Source: Spirochaetales bacterium (GTDB taxonomy: Bacteria; Spirochaetota; Spirochaetia; SPDA01). Taken from it: 6,526 nt of DNA. Numbering within the stretch: the stretch's first letter is position 1; each line of letters starts with the position of its first letter. Below, piece after piece: positions 1 through 5,845 of the stretch. The notes beneath the pieces were generated by a model. That model made no database searches and had not been told where the DNA came from. It was given only the letters and a program-made list of their open reading frames with translations. Where the stretch lies: the NCBI GenBank assembly GCA_004525155.1, contig SPDA01000106.1, forward strand, positions 1 through 6,526. Reading direction: 5' to 3'. Position numbers and translations under genes: made by a program.

Positions 1-707
1 GAACACTTGCGGCAACTGTGAGTATCACCGTTGACGGGCTTGCGGACCCTGTTGTTATAAACCTAACCGGCAGCGGAAATTACCGGCCCACACTCAAGGG
101 CGGGATGGGAGTGTATTCGGGAAATCCGGCGGTCGCGGGAATTTATACGGAATATGCAACTATAAACAGCAAGCTGGCTTACAAACGCGGAAACAGCGGA
201 ACAGTGTATTATATGTATTATATCCCTGCCGTTGTCGTTCCTGGGTTCTGGGTAATCGATGTTTCAGATAGTTTAACTGATAGCGGCACCGCGATGTACC
301 GCAGTGCGGAATCAGTCACGAGCCCTGATTTGGTTACGACATGGAACACTTCTGAAAATTTTCCCGTTTTCAATGTTGATAATGTAACAGGTCCTGTGAT
401 TGCCGGAGATGCTTTTTATGCAAATACCAATTCGACGGTTTATGCTTATTACCTTTATGATGATAAGGACGGAGATGCAGAGAACGGCACAACCTTTCAG
501 TGGTATAGGTGCGATTCCGTAGATGAGAGCAATGTGGGAGCTGCAATATCGGGTGCTGATTCCAGTTCGTATCTGATTACGAATTCTGATCTGGGTAGCT
601 GGTTAAAGGTAGAGGTAATGCCAAAATCGGCTTCAGGTATTTCAGAAGGACAGCCTGTTAAAAGTGCTGCATCACCTCAGATTACTAATGCAGCTATATT
701 AGAGTAG
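1..707 (+). CDS. C-terminal part of a modular secreted/surface protein with Ig-like domains (5' end outside window)
   Basis: The reading frame is open from the first base (first full codon at position 3) to TAG at 705-707, so the GTG at 18 is probably internal and the gene begins upstream. The first residues (TVDGLADPVVINLTGSGNY) resemble the closing strand of an MSP/choice-of-anchor-D type beta-sandwich, which typically ends in a pattern like pv.i.LtGtG. Next, about 140-350, comes a module rich in Tyr and Trp with the pattern Y..Y...PGFWVIDVSD...YRS...PDLVTTW, reminiscent of small repeated beta modules in secreted proteins. The last part (about 390-690) looks Ig- or fn3-like, with TTFQWYRCDS, AISGADSSSYLITNSDLGSWLKVEV and a closing SxG-SEGQPVKSA strand. 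No membrane anchor or sorting motif is seen at the C-terminus (ITNAAILE). Base composition is clearly lower in GC than the rest: 421-480 has 23 G/C of 60, against 39 of 60 at 4741-4800. Exact family and function are unknown; extracellular location is inferred from domain type. Confidence 0.75.
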   Translation, partial: TLAATVSITVDGLADPVVINLTGSGNYRPTLKGGMGVYSGNPAVAGIYTEYATINSKLAYKRGNSGTVYYMYYIPAVVVPGFWVIDVSDSLTDSGTAMYRSAESVTSPDLVTTWNTSENFPVFNVDNVTGPVIAGDAFYANTNSTVYAYYLYDDKDGDAENGTTFQWYRCDSVDESNVGAAISGADSSSYLITNSDLGSWLKVEVMPKSASGISEGQPVKSAASPQITNAAILE

Positions 708-965
708 CAATTTATCTGTGTATGATTATCAATTTTTTTTGGCATCCCTCCAATCCTTCGCCTAATTTACGGTTAAAGGCAGGTTAGATCTATTATTTCG
801 ATGACAACCAGGTACAAGCCTTTCCGTATTCCGTACAATTCCCGGTTTGAAAGTTTCTCACATCCGGGCGGGCGGGGATTTTTGCTACGGCATGAATAAA
901 GCCTGATCACACGGCCTCCATATTCTGATCTTGATATTACACAAAAATCGTGCTTCACTTTTTTT

Positions 966-1448
966 ATGAAACCCGTACACCCCTCCGTTACCCGCATGTG
1001 GCGTGACTACCTCGTTTCGATCAATGAAGATCCCGCTTCGACAAAGCTTATGTTTACCGCCTGGCATTTCTGCGACAACAGGAAAGACGCCGACGAACTT
1101 GCGGACCTGGTGCTCAAGGGAGACAAGCGCGCAACCGCGGGCGCCTATTCCGAATATCTGCGGGAAAATGAAGCGCTTCCGGAAGCCGGCGGCTTAAGCG
1201 TGGTAACGGACTTCAAAGGCAGGGCGCGGTGTATCATTAAAACCGTCAGTGCGGCTGTCCTGCCGTTCAACGAAGTCCCGGCGTCGTTTGCCGAAAGGGA
1301 AGGCGAAGGCGATAAGTCTCTTGACTGGTGGCGAGACGCGCACCGGCGGTGCTTCACCCGTGAACTCGCGGCCGCGGGGTCTCAATTTTCTGAAGAAATC
1401 CCCGTGGTCTGCGAGGAATTCGATATGGTCTATCCTCTCCCAATCTGA
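966..1448 (+). CDS. ASCH domain-containing protein
   Basis: This is a 160-aa single-domain cytoplasmic protein of the ASCH superfamily (PUA-like beta-barrel fold proposed to bind RNA or modified nucleosides). Visible hallmarks are the N-terminal HPSVTRMWRDYLVSI helix, the GDKRATAGAYSEY motif (residues 52-64), the strand SVVTDFKGRARCIIKT (78-93), then a FAEREGEGDKSLDWWRDAH segment (108-126) and FSEEIPVVCEEFDMVYP (141-157). K54 and T57 have the same spacing as the catalytic Lys and Thr of E. coli YqfB (an N4-acetylcytidine amidohydrolase), and E110 or E112 could be the acidic partner; this residue matching is inference. Some family members act on ac4C nucleoside and others have reported ribonuclease activity, so the substrate is open. 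The start at 966 is chosen because family members begin just before the HPSV..MW helix; there is no Shine-Dalgarno, only seven T immediately upstream (959-965). It appears to be the first gene of the cluster running into the MFS gene 26 bp downstream. Confidence 0.85.
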   Translation: MKPVHPSVTRMWRDYLVSINEDPASTKLMFTAWHFCDNRKDADELADLVLKGDKRATAGAYSEYLRENEALPEAGGLSVVTDFKGRARCIIKTVSAAVLPFNEVPASFAEREGEGDKSLDWWRDAHRRCFTRELAAAGSQFSEEIPVVCEEFDMVYPLPI

Positions 1449-1474
1449 TAATATGGTTCTCACAGGTTCCAGGC

Positions 1475-2860
1475 GTGAGACGGCGAAAAACATTTTTTTC
1501 TGAAATTAAGGAACGAAAAGTTAGAAAGGGGCTCATATTTTCCACCTGGGACGGCAGTTTCTGGGCCGTCATGTTCGGTTTTGCGGAAAATTACATTATT
1601 CCCTTTGCCGTTTTGTTCGGTGCCAATGCCTTTCAGGTAAGCCTTATAACCGCGACTTCCCAGCTCGGTATAGCCGGGGGGCAGCTGACAGGGGCGAAAT
1701 TCATTCAGCGTTTTAAAAAAAGGAAAGTGCTCGCCATGATCTGCGTGTCGATACACGCCCTGTCCTGGCTCGGTGTCTTCTACGGGACCTGGCTTACCCG
1801 GAGTGTCTGGGTAATCCTTATGTTCTTTACCGCTGGTTTTCTCGCAGGCAATTTTGCTGCCCCAGGTTGGGTATCCTGGATGAACGACCTGGTCCCGCCG
1901 CAGATTCGCGGAAGGTTCTGGGGTTTCCGCAACCGGGCAATAGGGATAACCCAGTTTGCAGCCATAACCCTGGCAGGTGTCCTTTTGTTTTTTGCGGCAA
2001 AAGGAAAGTGGGAAATATCTGCTTTCGGCATCCTCTTTACACTGGCAGCCGTTGCCAGGGGATTCAGCCTGCGCCCTCTGTCAAAGCAGTACGAACCGTC
2101 TATGACGGTTCCGGAAAAGTCCGAGGAATTCAGGTTTCTCGTTTTTTTAACCAAGCTTCGCACGACCAATTTCGGGCGCTTCGCTCTGTTCAGTTTTTTC
2201 ATGACCTTTTCCGTGAACATCATGGGCCCCCTGGTGTCCGTTCACCTGCTCAAGTCCCTTCAGTTCAATTACCTTCAGTATATGGCAGTCATCATGGCCG
2301 CTATCGTCTTTTCCTTTGTAGCGATGAACTACTGGGGGCCGCTCACGGACAGGTACGGCAATTACCGCATTCTCACGGCCACCGCCATTGCCCTGCCCAT
2401 TCTTCCCATCGGGTTTGTCGTGCTTAAATCCGCTCCATGGCTGGTCCTTGTTCAGATATTTTCCGGTTTCGTGTGGGCGGGGTTTAACCTGTCCACCGCG
2501 AATTTCATCTATGACGCCGTGCGGAAGGAAAATATTTCCAAGATATTCGCATATTTCAACACCGTCAATAACGTGGCTGCTTTCGCCGGTTCCCTGACCG
2601 GCGGATTCCTTACGCACCTCACCCGGCTGCTTGTCATCCCCCGGTTCGGGTCCTCCAACCTGGAACTCATCTTTGCTCTTTCGGCTTTTATGCGGATAAT
2701 CATCATTCTCGTATTTATCCGGGGTTTCAGGGAAGTAAGGCAGGTTGAGAAATCTCCAGGGCTGGAGCATTTTTACATCTATCAGCCCATGACCAATATA
2801 ATCAACAGGTTCAGGCCCATGAACGGCAGGCGCAGCAGAGACAGGGAGGAAGGAAAATGA
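1475..2860 (+). CDS. Major facilitator superfamily (MFS) transporter
   Basis: This is a 461-aa inner-membrane protein with about 12 hydrophobic segments, at roughly residues 27-50, 53-77, 84-107, 111-136, 155-174, 180-200, 233-259, 266-288, 299-317, 320-345, 356-378 and 395-417. Features typical of MFS proteins are a basic cytoplasmic loop after TM2 (RFKKRKV), the loop after TM4 with D-L-V-P-P-Q-I-RGRFWGFRNR (about 138-153), a longer central loop (about 200-232), and the motif-A-like GPLTDRYGNYR (about 288-298) after TM8. A hydrophilic basic tail of about 44 residues follows TM12. The start is GTG at 1475, with only a weak CAGG about 8 nt upstream; a later start would cut into TM1, and the next ATG (1571) lies inside it. 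The stop overlaps the TPR-CHAT start by 4 bp (ATGA), which suggests translational coupling. The transported substrate cannot be told from sequence; export of a small molecule by proton antiport is a generic possibility only. Confidence 0.9.
   Translation: MRRRKTFFSEIKERKVRKGLIFSTWDGSFWAVMFGFAENYIIPFAVLFGANAFQVSLITATSQLGIAGGQLTGAKFIQRFKKRKVLAMICVSIHALSWLGVFYGTWLTRSVWVILMFFTAGFLAGNFAAPGWVSWMNDLVPPQIRGRFWGFRNRAIGITQFAAITLAGVLLFFAAKGKWEISAFGILFTLAAVARGFSLRPLSKQYEPSMTVPEKSEEFRFLVFLTKLRTTNFGRFALFSFFMTFSVNIMGPLVSVHLLKSLQFNYLQYMAVIMAAIVFSFVAMNYWGPLTDRYGNYRILTATAIALPILPIGFVVLKSAPWLVLVQIFSGFVWAGFNLSTANFIYDAVRKENISKIFAYFNTVNNVAAFAGSLTGGFLTHLTRLLVIPRFGSSNLELIFALSAFMRIIIILVFIRGFREVRQVEKSPGLEHFYIYQPMTNIINRFRPMNGRRSRDREEGK
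2842..2854 (+). promoter_or_regulatory. Strong Shine-Dalgarno for the TPR-CHAT gene
   Basis: A purine-rich CAGGGAGGAAGGA stretch lies inside the last codons of the MFS gene. Its GGAGG core ends about 7 nt before ATG 2857. It fixes that start and, together with the ATGA overlap, supports coupled translation of the two genes. Confidence 0.75.
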
Positions 2861-4596
2861 TCCGTCTGAGGATGATGCCGATCAGGGCATACGCAGCGGG
2901 CCTCCTGCTGCTGTGCAGCAGTTTCCCCGCCTGGGCACAGTCCGCCGATGAAGCGGAGGCGCTTTTCAGGGAGGGTTACGAGCTCCTGAGCGCGGGCGGT
3001 TATGCACAGGCCCTTGAACCTCTCGGCAGGGCCAAGGCAATCTACGAAAAACTTCCGCCTTCCGGGGACATTTCAGCTTACATGGCTCTTTACCTGGGGA
3101 TTTGCCATTATCAGCTTGCCGAGTACGACAAGGCCCTGGCAGAGCTGCGGGAGGCCGTGACCAGGTCGGATGCCCGCGGATTTCAGGATGTTGCGCTGAG
3201 CTCGGTCCTCTACATGGGCAATGTACTGTTTGCCAGGAACGAATACGGTCTTGCCCGGGATCTGTACAACGATGCCTTTGAAAGGGCCGGCGAGGCCGGA
3301 ATGACGGGTTACTACGCTTCCATCTACAAGGGGCTTGCGGATGTGTATATTGCCTGGGGAAAATATGAAGATGCGGCCGTCTCCTACAGGGCCGCTCTTG
3401 CCGAAGCCCTTTCCGCGGGAGACGCCAATACGGAGCTTTTCATCCGTGACGGCCTGGCCAGGGCGCTTTTTTCCATGGGCAGTCTCGATGAAGCACTCGA
3501 AGAGGCGGAGAAAGCGCACTCGATTGCCCTGGCTTCGGATTCTCCCTACCTCTACACCGTGCTGGACACTCTCGGCATCATCCATATGTACGCCGGCCGG
3601 AACCTCGATGCGGAAAACGCTTTTCTTAAAGCGCTGAATCTTGCGGCTGCCGCAGGCAATGCGGCGGAAGAGGCGAGGCTCTATGTTCATCTGGGCGGTG
3701 TCCGGCATATCAGAAAAGATTGGGATGGCGCGGTACAAGCCTATGAACAGGCCCTTTCCCTTTTTGCGGATCTGGACAGGCCCGATGACGAATCTGTCTG
3801 TCTTACAAACCTGGGCGGCACGGCCTACGCCAGGGAAGATTTTGCCGCTGCGGCGGATTATTTTTCCCGATCCCTCGAACTTAAGGAAAACCTACGGCTT
3901 ACGGCGGAAGGCTTCGACCGCGTCCGCTACCAGACCGCGCAGTACCATGTGTATCAGTACCTCGTTCTCGCGAATGCCAGGCAGGAAAAGTGGGCCGAGG
4001 CCTTCGGCATTATGGAAACGGTAAACGGCAGATACCTCCGTGAAAGGCTGGGGGAGAAGGTCCCGGTGTTGTCCGGCGGAGGGACAGGCCGGGCTTTCCC
4101 GGCTTTTCTGGGAGACGACACGGCGGTCATGGCGTTTGCCGGCACCTCCCTGGAGGATTATGCAGTCATTGTTGTTACCAGCAAAGGTTATTCCGGTTTT
4201 ACCGCTCCGGTCAGCGGCGTCGCTTCGGGGTTGAGCGTTCATGCGGGCAGCTTTACATCCTTCGAGCCCCTGGCTGCAGTCCGGGGGCTTGTGGTGACTG
4301 CAGCCGCGCCTGCGGCAGCTGAAGGCCCGGCCTTTTCCTTTTACGATGCCGTGCGGCTGTACTGGACCTCCCTGTCCGTGCCCGCGGGAAATCCGGCGGA
4401 AGCGGAGGCAAGAGCGGCCATGAGCCGCGAATTTTACGGGCATTTTATCGGGCCTGTGCGGAATTCTATCGACGGAAAAAAAAGCTTATTGTTATACCCG
4501 ACGGGTACATGTCTTTCCTTCCGCTTGAAACCTTCGCAAGCGGCAGCGGTACATATCTTGTCGAGGATTTCGAGATTTCCTATCTTCCCAACCTGA
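2857..4596 (+). CDS. TPR-CHAT protein, N-terminal reading frame: signal peptide, TPR array and start of CHAT domain
   Basis: This 579-aa frame starts at ATG 2857 behind a strong Shine-Dalgarno. Residues 1-27 form a signal peptide: basic RLRMMPIR, then hydrophobic AYAAGLLLLCSS, then a signal-peptidase-I site AWA|QS. The mature chain is thus predicted to be exported. Residues about 32-343 contain about eight tetratricopeptide repeats with the usual small/aromatic pattern, for example YLGICHYQLAEYDKALAELR, LADVYIAWGKYEDAAVSYRAAL and LGGTAYAREDFAAAADYFSRSL. A helical linker follows (about 355-400), then the start of the CHAT fold from about 415 (DDTAVMAFAGTSLEDYAVIVV). Up to residue 542 the protein is normal for a TPR-CHAT family member. 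After the A-run at 4476-4483 the zero frame gives about 37 residues with no CHAT character (SLLLYPTGTCLSFRLK...) and stops at 4594-4596, while the -1 frame continues the CHAT fold perfectly. Read alone, this product would be a secreted TPR protein lacking the protease active site. Confidence 0.85.
   Translation: MIRLRMMPIRAYAAGLLLLCSSFPAWAQSADEAEALFREGYELLSAGGYAQALEPLGRAKAIYEKLPPSGDISAYMALYLGICHYQLAEYDKALAELREAVTRSDARGFQDVALSSVLYMGNVLFARNEYGLARDLYNDAFERAGEAGMTGYYASIYKGLADVYIAWGKYEDAAVSYRAALAEALSAGDANTELFIRDGLARALFSMGSLDEALEEAEKAHSIALASDSPYLYTVLDTLGIIHMYAGRNLDAENAFLKALNLAAAAGNAAEEARLYVHLGGVRHIRKDWDGAVQAYEQALSLFADLDRPDDESVCLTNLGGTAYAREDFAAAADYFSRSLELKENLRLTAEGFDRVRYQTAQYHVYQYLVLANARQEKWAEAFGIMETVNGRYLRERLGEKVPVLSGGGTGRAFPAFLGDDTAVMAFAGTSLEDYAVIVVTSKGYSGFTAPVSGVASGLSVHAGSFTSFEPLAAVRGLVVTAAAPAAAEGPAFSFYDAVRLYWTSLSVPAGNPAEAEARAAMSREFYGHFIGPVRNSIDGKKSLLLYPTGTCLSFRLKPSQAAAVHILSRISRFPIFPT
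4476..4484 (+). promoter_or_regulatory. Candidate -1 frameshift (slippery) site joining the two TPR-CHAT frames
   Basis: Eight consecutive A (4476-4483) are followed by G. In the zero frame the codons are AAA (4477-4479), AAA (4480-4482) and AGC, so 4476-4482 is a canonical A AAA AAA heptamer. Slipping back one base makes the next codon AAG (4482-4484) and gives IDGKKKLIVIPDGYMSFLPLE, the expected conserved CHAT strand. Loss of one A from an ancestral run of nine, or a gain of two from six, would give the same picture. Possible stimulators are a 5-bp hairpin at 4495-4507 and a 7-bp hairpin at 4521-4543; neither has the ideal 5-9 nt spacing. That the frame changes here is plainly visible; whether it is programmed is not. 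Confidence 0.6.
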
Positions 4597-5399
4597 CGCT
4601 GGCGGAGCTTTTACGGAGCCGGCGCTACGCCGAAGCAAAGGGAAAGGCCTGCCTCTGGGGCGGTGCTCTGTATGAGGAACGCATGGCCGGGCCCGGAGGC
4701 GCTCCGGCAGAAGCCGGCAGCATCGATGCGCCGTCTCCCGGGGACCTGCGCCTGGATGCCCTCGCCCGCCTCGATGAAGGAAAGAGCCTGGAACCAGTCT
4801 TCGAGGACCTCGGCATCTACGGGTGGACCGACCTTCCGGGAACGCTCGGCGAAGCGGAGGACATCAGGAAACTGTATCCCCTGGCGGAGATGCTGACGGG
4901 CGGGGCTGTGAGGGAAGACGCAGTAAAAGCAAAGTTCAGTCCGTCGAAGAACGATCAGTTTGAATTTGTGCATTTCGCTCTTCACGGGATCGTACTGCCC
5001 GATATACCGGAGATTTCGGCCATGGTGGTAACCTCTGAATCCGGATCCGCCGAGGACGGTTATCTGACTTCACGCGAAATAGAGGAACTCTCGGTGAAAG
5101 CGGAGACGGTGGTTCTTTCCGCCTGCGAAACCGGTCTTGGAATTTATTACGGCGGCGAGGGCGTGGCTGGTCTTGCGCAGGCTTTCATCCTTGCCGGGGC
5201 AAAAGGGGTTTCCGTTACCCTCTGGCAGGTGTCGGACGAATCAACCCGCGAATTCATGTCGGGGGTCTACGCTCTTACAAGGCAGGGTATGAGTTTTTCC
5301 GCAGCCTCCTCGTCCATGAAGCGGCGGTTTGTAAACAGTTCCCGGTGGTCGGAGCCGTTTTTCTGGGCCCCTTTTATTTTTACCGGTATTTCGGACTGA
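4482..5399 (+). CDS. TPR-CHAT protein, C-terminal frame: CHAT caspase-like protease core
   Basis: The frame running from the A-run to TGA 5397-5399 encodes the remainder of the CHAT domain (caspase HetF associated with TPRs, peptidase clan CD). Its first ATG is at 4509, but this lies inside a conserved strand (PDGYMSFLPLE) and has no good ribosome site, so independent initiation is unlikely to make a folded product. Joined by a -1 shift to the 2857 frame, the protein would be 847 aa. On that numbering the catalytic His is H710 in VHFALHG (codon 4983-4985) and the catalytic Cys is C757 in VVLSACETGLG (codon 5124-5126). These are followed by the standard GGEGVAGLAQAFILAGAKGV, SVTLWQVSD and the closing PFFWAPFIFTG. 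All key residues are present and there is no stop, so the protease half looks under selection or very recently separated. No gRAMP, Cas or other known CHAT partner gene is in the window, so the target protein is unknown. Confidence 0.85.
   Translation, partial: KLIVIPDGYMSFLPLETFASGSGTYLVEDFEISYLPNLTLAELLRSRRYAEAKGKACLWGGALYEERMAGPGGAPAEAGSIDAPSPGDLRLDALARLDEGKSLEPVFEDLGIYGWTDLPGTLGEAEDIRKLYPLAEMLTGGAVREDAVKAKFSPSKNDQFEFVHFALHGIVLPDIPEISAMVVTSESGSAEDGYLTSREIEELSVKAETVVLSACETGLGIYYGGEGVAGLAQAFILAGAKGVSVTLWQVSDESTREFMSGVYALTRQGMSFSAASSSMKRRFVNSSRWSEPFFWAPFIFTGISD
4495..4507 (+). other. Small GC-rich hairpin downstream of the slippery run
   Basis: TACCC (4495-4499) and GGGTA (4503-4507) pair around a GAC triloop, 12 nt after the slippery heptamer. 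The arms encode the conserved CHAT residues Pro-Asp-Gly-Tyr, so the pairing may be a by-product of coding. It is short for a frameshift stimulator. Confidence 0.35.
4521..4543 (+). other. 7-bp perfect hairpin in the CHAT coding region
   Basis: CCGCTTG (4521-4527) is perfectly complementary to CAAGCGG (4537-4543) around a 9-nt loop. It starts 38 nt after the slippery heptamer, too far for a classical stimulator acting alone. It could contribute to a larger RNA structure or be chance. Confidence 0.35.
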
Positions 5400-5481
5400 C
5401 AGCAGCCGCCTTACACCCGCATGTTCCGGTTTCTGCAGAGATGAACGCATTTGCCACGGTATGCAGGAGCGGTACAGGCCG

Positions 5482-5757
5482 TTATTTCTTTCCCGTTACC
5501 TTGATGATGTGGTAGCCGAACTGCGTTTTTACCGGGTCAGTAATCGAGCCTACGCCGGTCTTGCGGCAGGCATCCTCGAATTCCTTCACCATTTTGCCCG
5601 GGCCGAACCAGCCCAAATCCCCGCCGGAAGACTTGCTGGGGCAGGTTGAGTACTGACGCGCCATATCCTCGAACCGGGCGCCCTGCTTGATCTGCTGAAG
5701 GAGCTTCCGTGCCAGATCATATTCTTTAACCAGAATGTGGCTTGCTTTTAATTCCAT
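5482..5757 (-). CDS. ppiC: Parvulin-type peptidyl-prolyl cis-trans isomerase
   Basis: This 91-aa protein is a stand-alone parvulin domain of the same length class as E. coli PpiC (93 aa). It catalyses cis-trans isomerisation of Xaa-Pro bonds and has no signal peptide or membrane segment, so it should be cytoplasmic. Motifs run in the family order: ASHILVKE at the N-terminus (H7), GARFEDMARQYSTCPS (26-41), GGDLGWFGPGKMVKEFEDA (45-63) and the closing TQFGYHIIKV (78-87, with H83). These include the two His and the Phe/Met/Gly positions typical of the active site. On the minus strand AAGGA (complement of 5765-5769) lies 7 nt before ATG at 5757, a good ribosome site. The gene is convergent with the TPR-CHAT gene (82 bp between stop codons, no obvious terminator) and divergent from the acyl-CoA synthetase gene. 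The symbol rests on domain architecture, not on synteny. Confidence 0.93.
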   Translation of the reverse strand: MELKASHILVKEYDLARKLLQQIKQGARFEDMARQYSTCPSKSSGGDLGWFGPGKMVKEFEDACRKTGVGSITDPVKTQFGYHIIKVTGKK

Positions 5758-5770
5758 AATCGTATCCTTG

Positions 5771-5790
5771 ACAGTAATTGTGAGTACTGT
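5771..5790. promoter_or_regulatory. Candidate operator: perfect 6-8-6 inverted repeat between divergent genes
   Basis: ACAGTA (5771-5776) and TACTGT (5785-5790) are perfect inverted repeats with an 8-bp spacer. The repeat covers the putative -35 of the rightward promoter and most of the putative -10 of the leftward one, so a dimeric regulator bound here could affect both ppiC and the acyl-CoA synthetase gene. The half-site order is opposite to that of an E. coli LexA box. The regulator is unknown. Confidence 0.4.
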
Positions 5791-5806
5791 ATCTTTTTGC
5801 TATTAT
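5778..5806 (+). promoter_or_regulatory. Putative sigma-70-type promoter for the acyl-CoA synthetase gene
   Basis: TTGTGA (5778-5783, 4 of 6 matches to TTGACA) and TATTAT (5801-5806, 5 of 6 matches to TATAAT) are separated by 17 bp. TGC directly before the -10 gives an extended -10 element. Transcription would start near 5813, leaving a leader of about 30 nt. A perfect TTGACA at 5768-5773 with TATCTT at 5790-5795 (16-bp spacing) is an alternative. Confidence 0.45.
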
Positions 5807-5814
5807 TTGTGCAA
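5786..5814 (-). promoter_or_regulatory. Weak putative promoter for ppiC
   Basis: Read on the minus strand, TTGCAC (complement of 5809-5814) and TACAGT (complement of 5786-5791) are 17 bp apart, with 3 of 6 and 4 of 6 consensus matches. It overlaps the rightward promoter and the inverted repeat. The match is modest and the main support is position, about 30 bp before the ppiC start. Confidence 0.25.
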
Positions 5815-5845
5815 CCATGGTGAATCTTTTCCGGAGGGCATGAAC

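Noticed and set aside
18..707. GTG at 18 as the true start of the first gene
   Set aside because: The frame is open to the window edge, and residues before the GTG continue the same beta-strand; no Shine-Dalgarno is visible.
733..740. T8 tract as a rho-independent terminator for the first gene
   Set aside because: No stable GC-rich stem directly precedes the T run; only very short AT-rich pairings can be made.
822..835. Tandem TTCCGTA repeat
   Set aside because: Only two copies of 7 bp, with no associated gene or further copies.
841..868. CCCGG...CCGGG inverted repeat as a terminator or RNA element
   Set aside because: Only 5 bp with an 18-nt loop and no following U-tract; likely chance.
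2147..2770. 207-aa minus-strand open frame
   Set aside because: Antisense shadow of the MFS transporter, highly polar with no recognisable domain.
2908..2922. Lipoprotein signal (LLLLCSS) in the TPR-CHAT protein
   Set aside because: The residue before Cys is Leu, not the usual Gly/Ala/Ser, and a good signal-peptidase-I site (AWA|QS) follows.
3073..3738. 221-aa minus-strand open frame
   Set aside because: Antisense shadow of the TPR array in GC-rich DNA.
4509..5399. The CHAT half as an independent gene starting at ATG 4509
   Set aside because: The ATG falls inside a conserved CHAT strand, lacks a clear ribosome site, and the missing first part of the fold is encoded in the preceding frame.
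2857..5399. Type III-E CRISPR Craspase (Csx29-like) assignment for the TPR-CHAT protein
   Set aside because: No CRISPR array, gRAMP or other cas gene is in the window, and the protein has a signal peptide, which does not fit a cytoplasmic CRISPR effector.
5400..5481. Bidirectional terminator between the convergent TPR-CHAT and ppiC genes
   Set aside because: I see no stem followed by a T-tract on either strand in these 82 bases.
5771..5790. LexA (SOS) box
   Set aside because: The half-sites are in the reverse order (ACAGTA-N8-TACTGT, not TACTGT-N8-ACAGTA).
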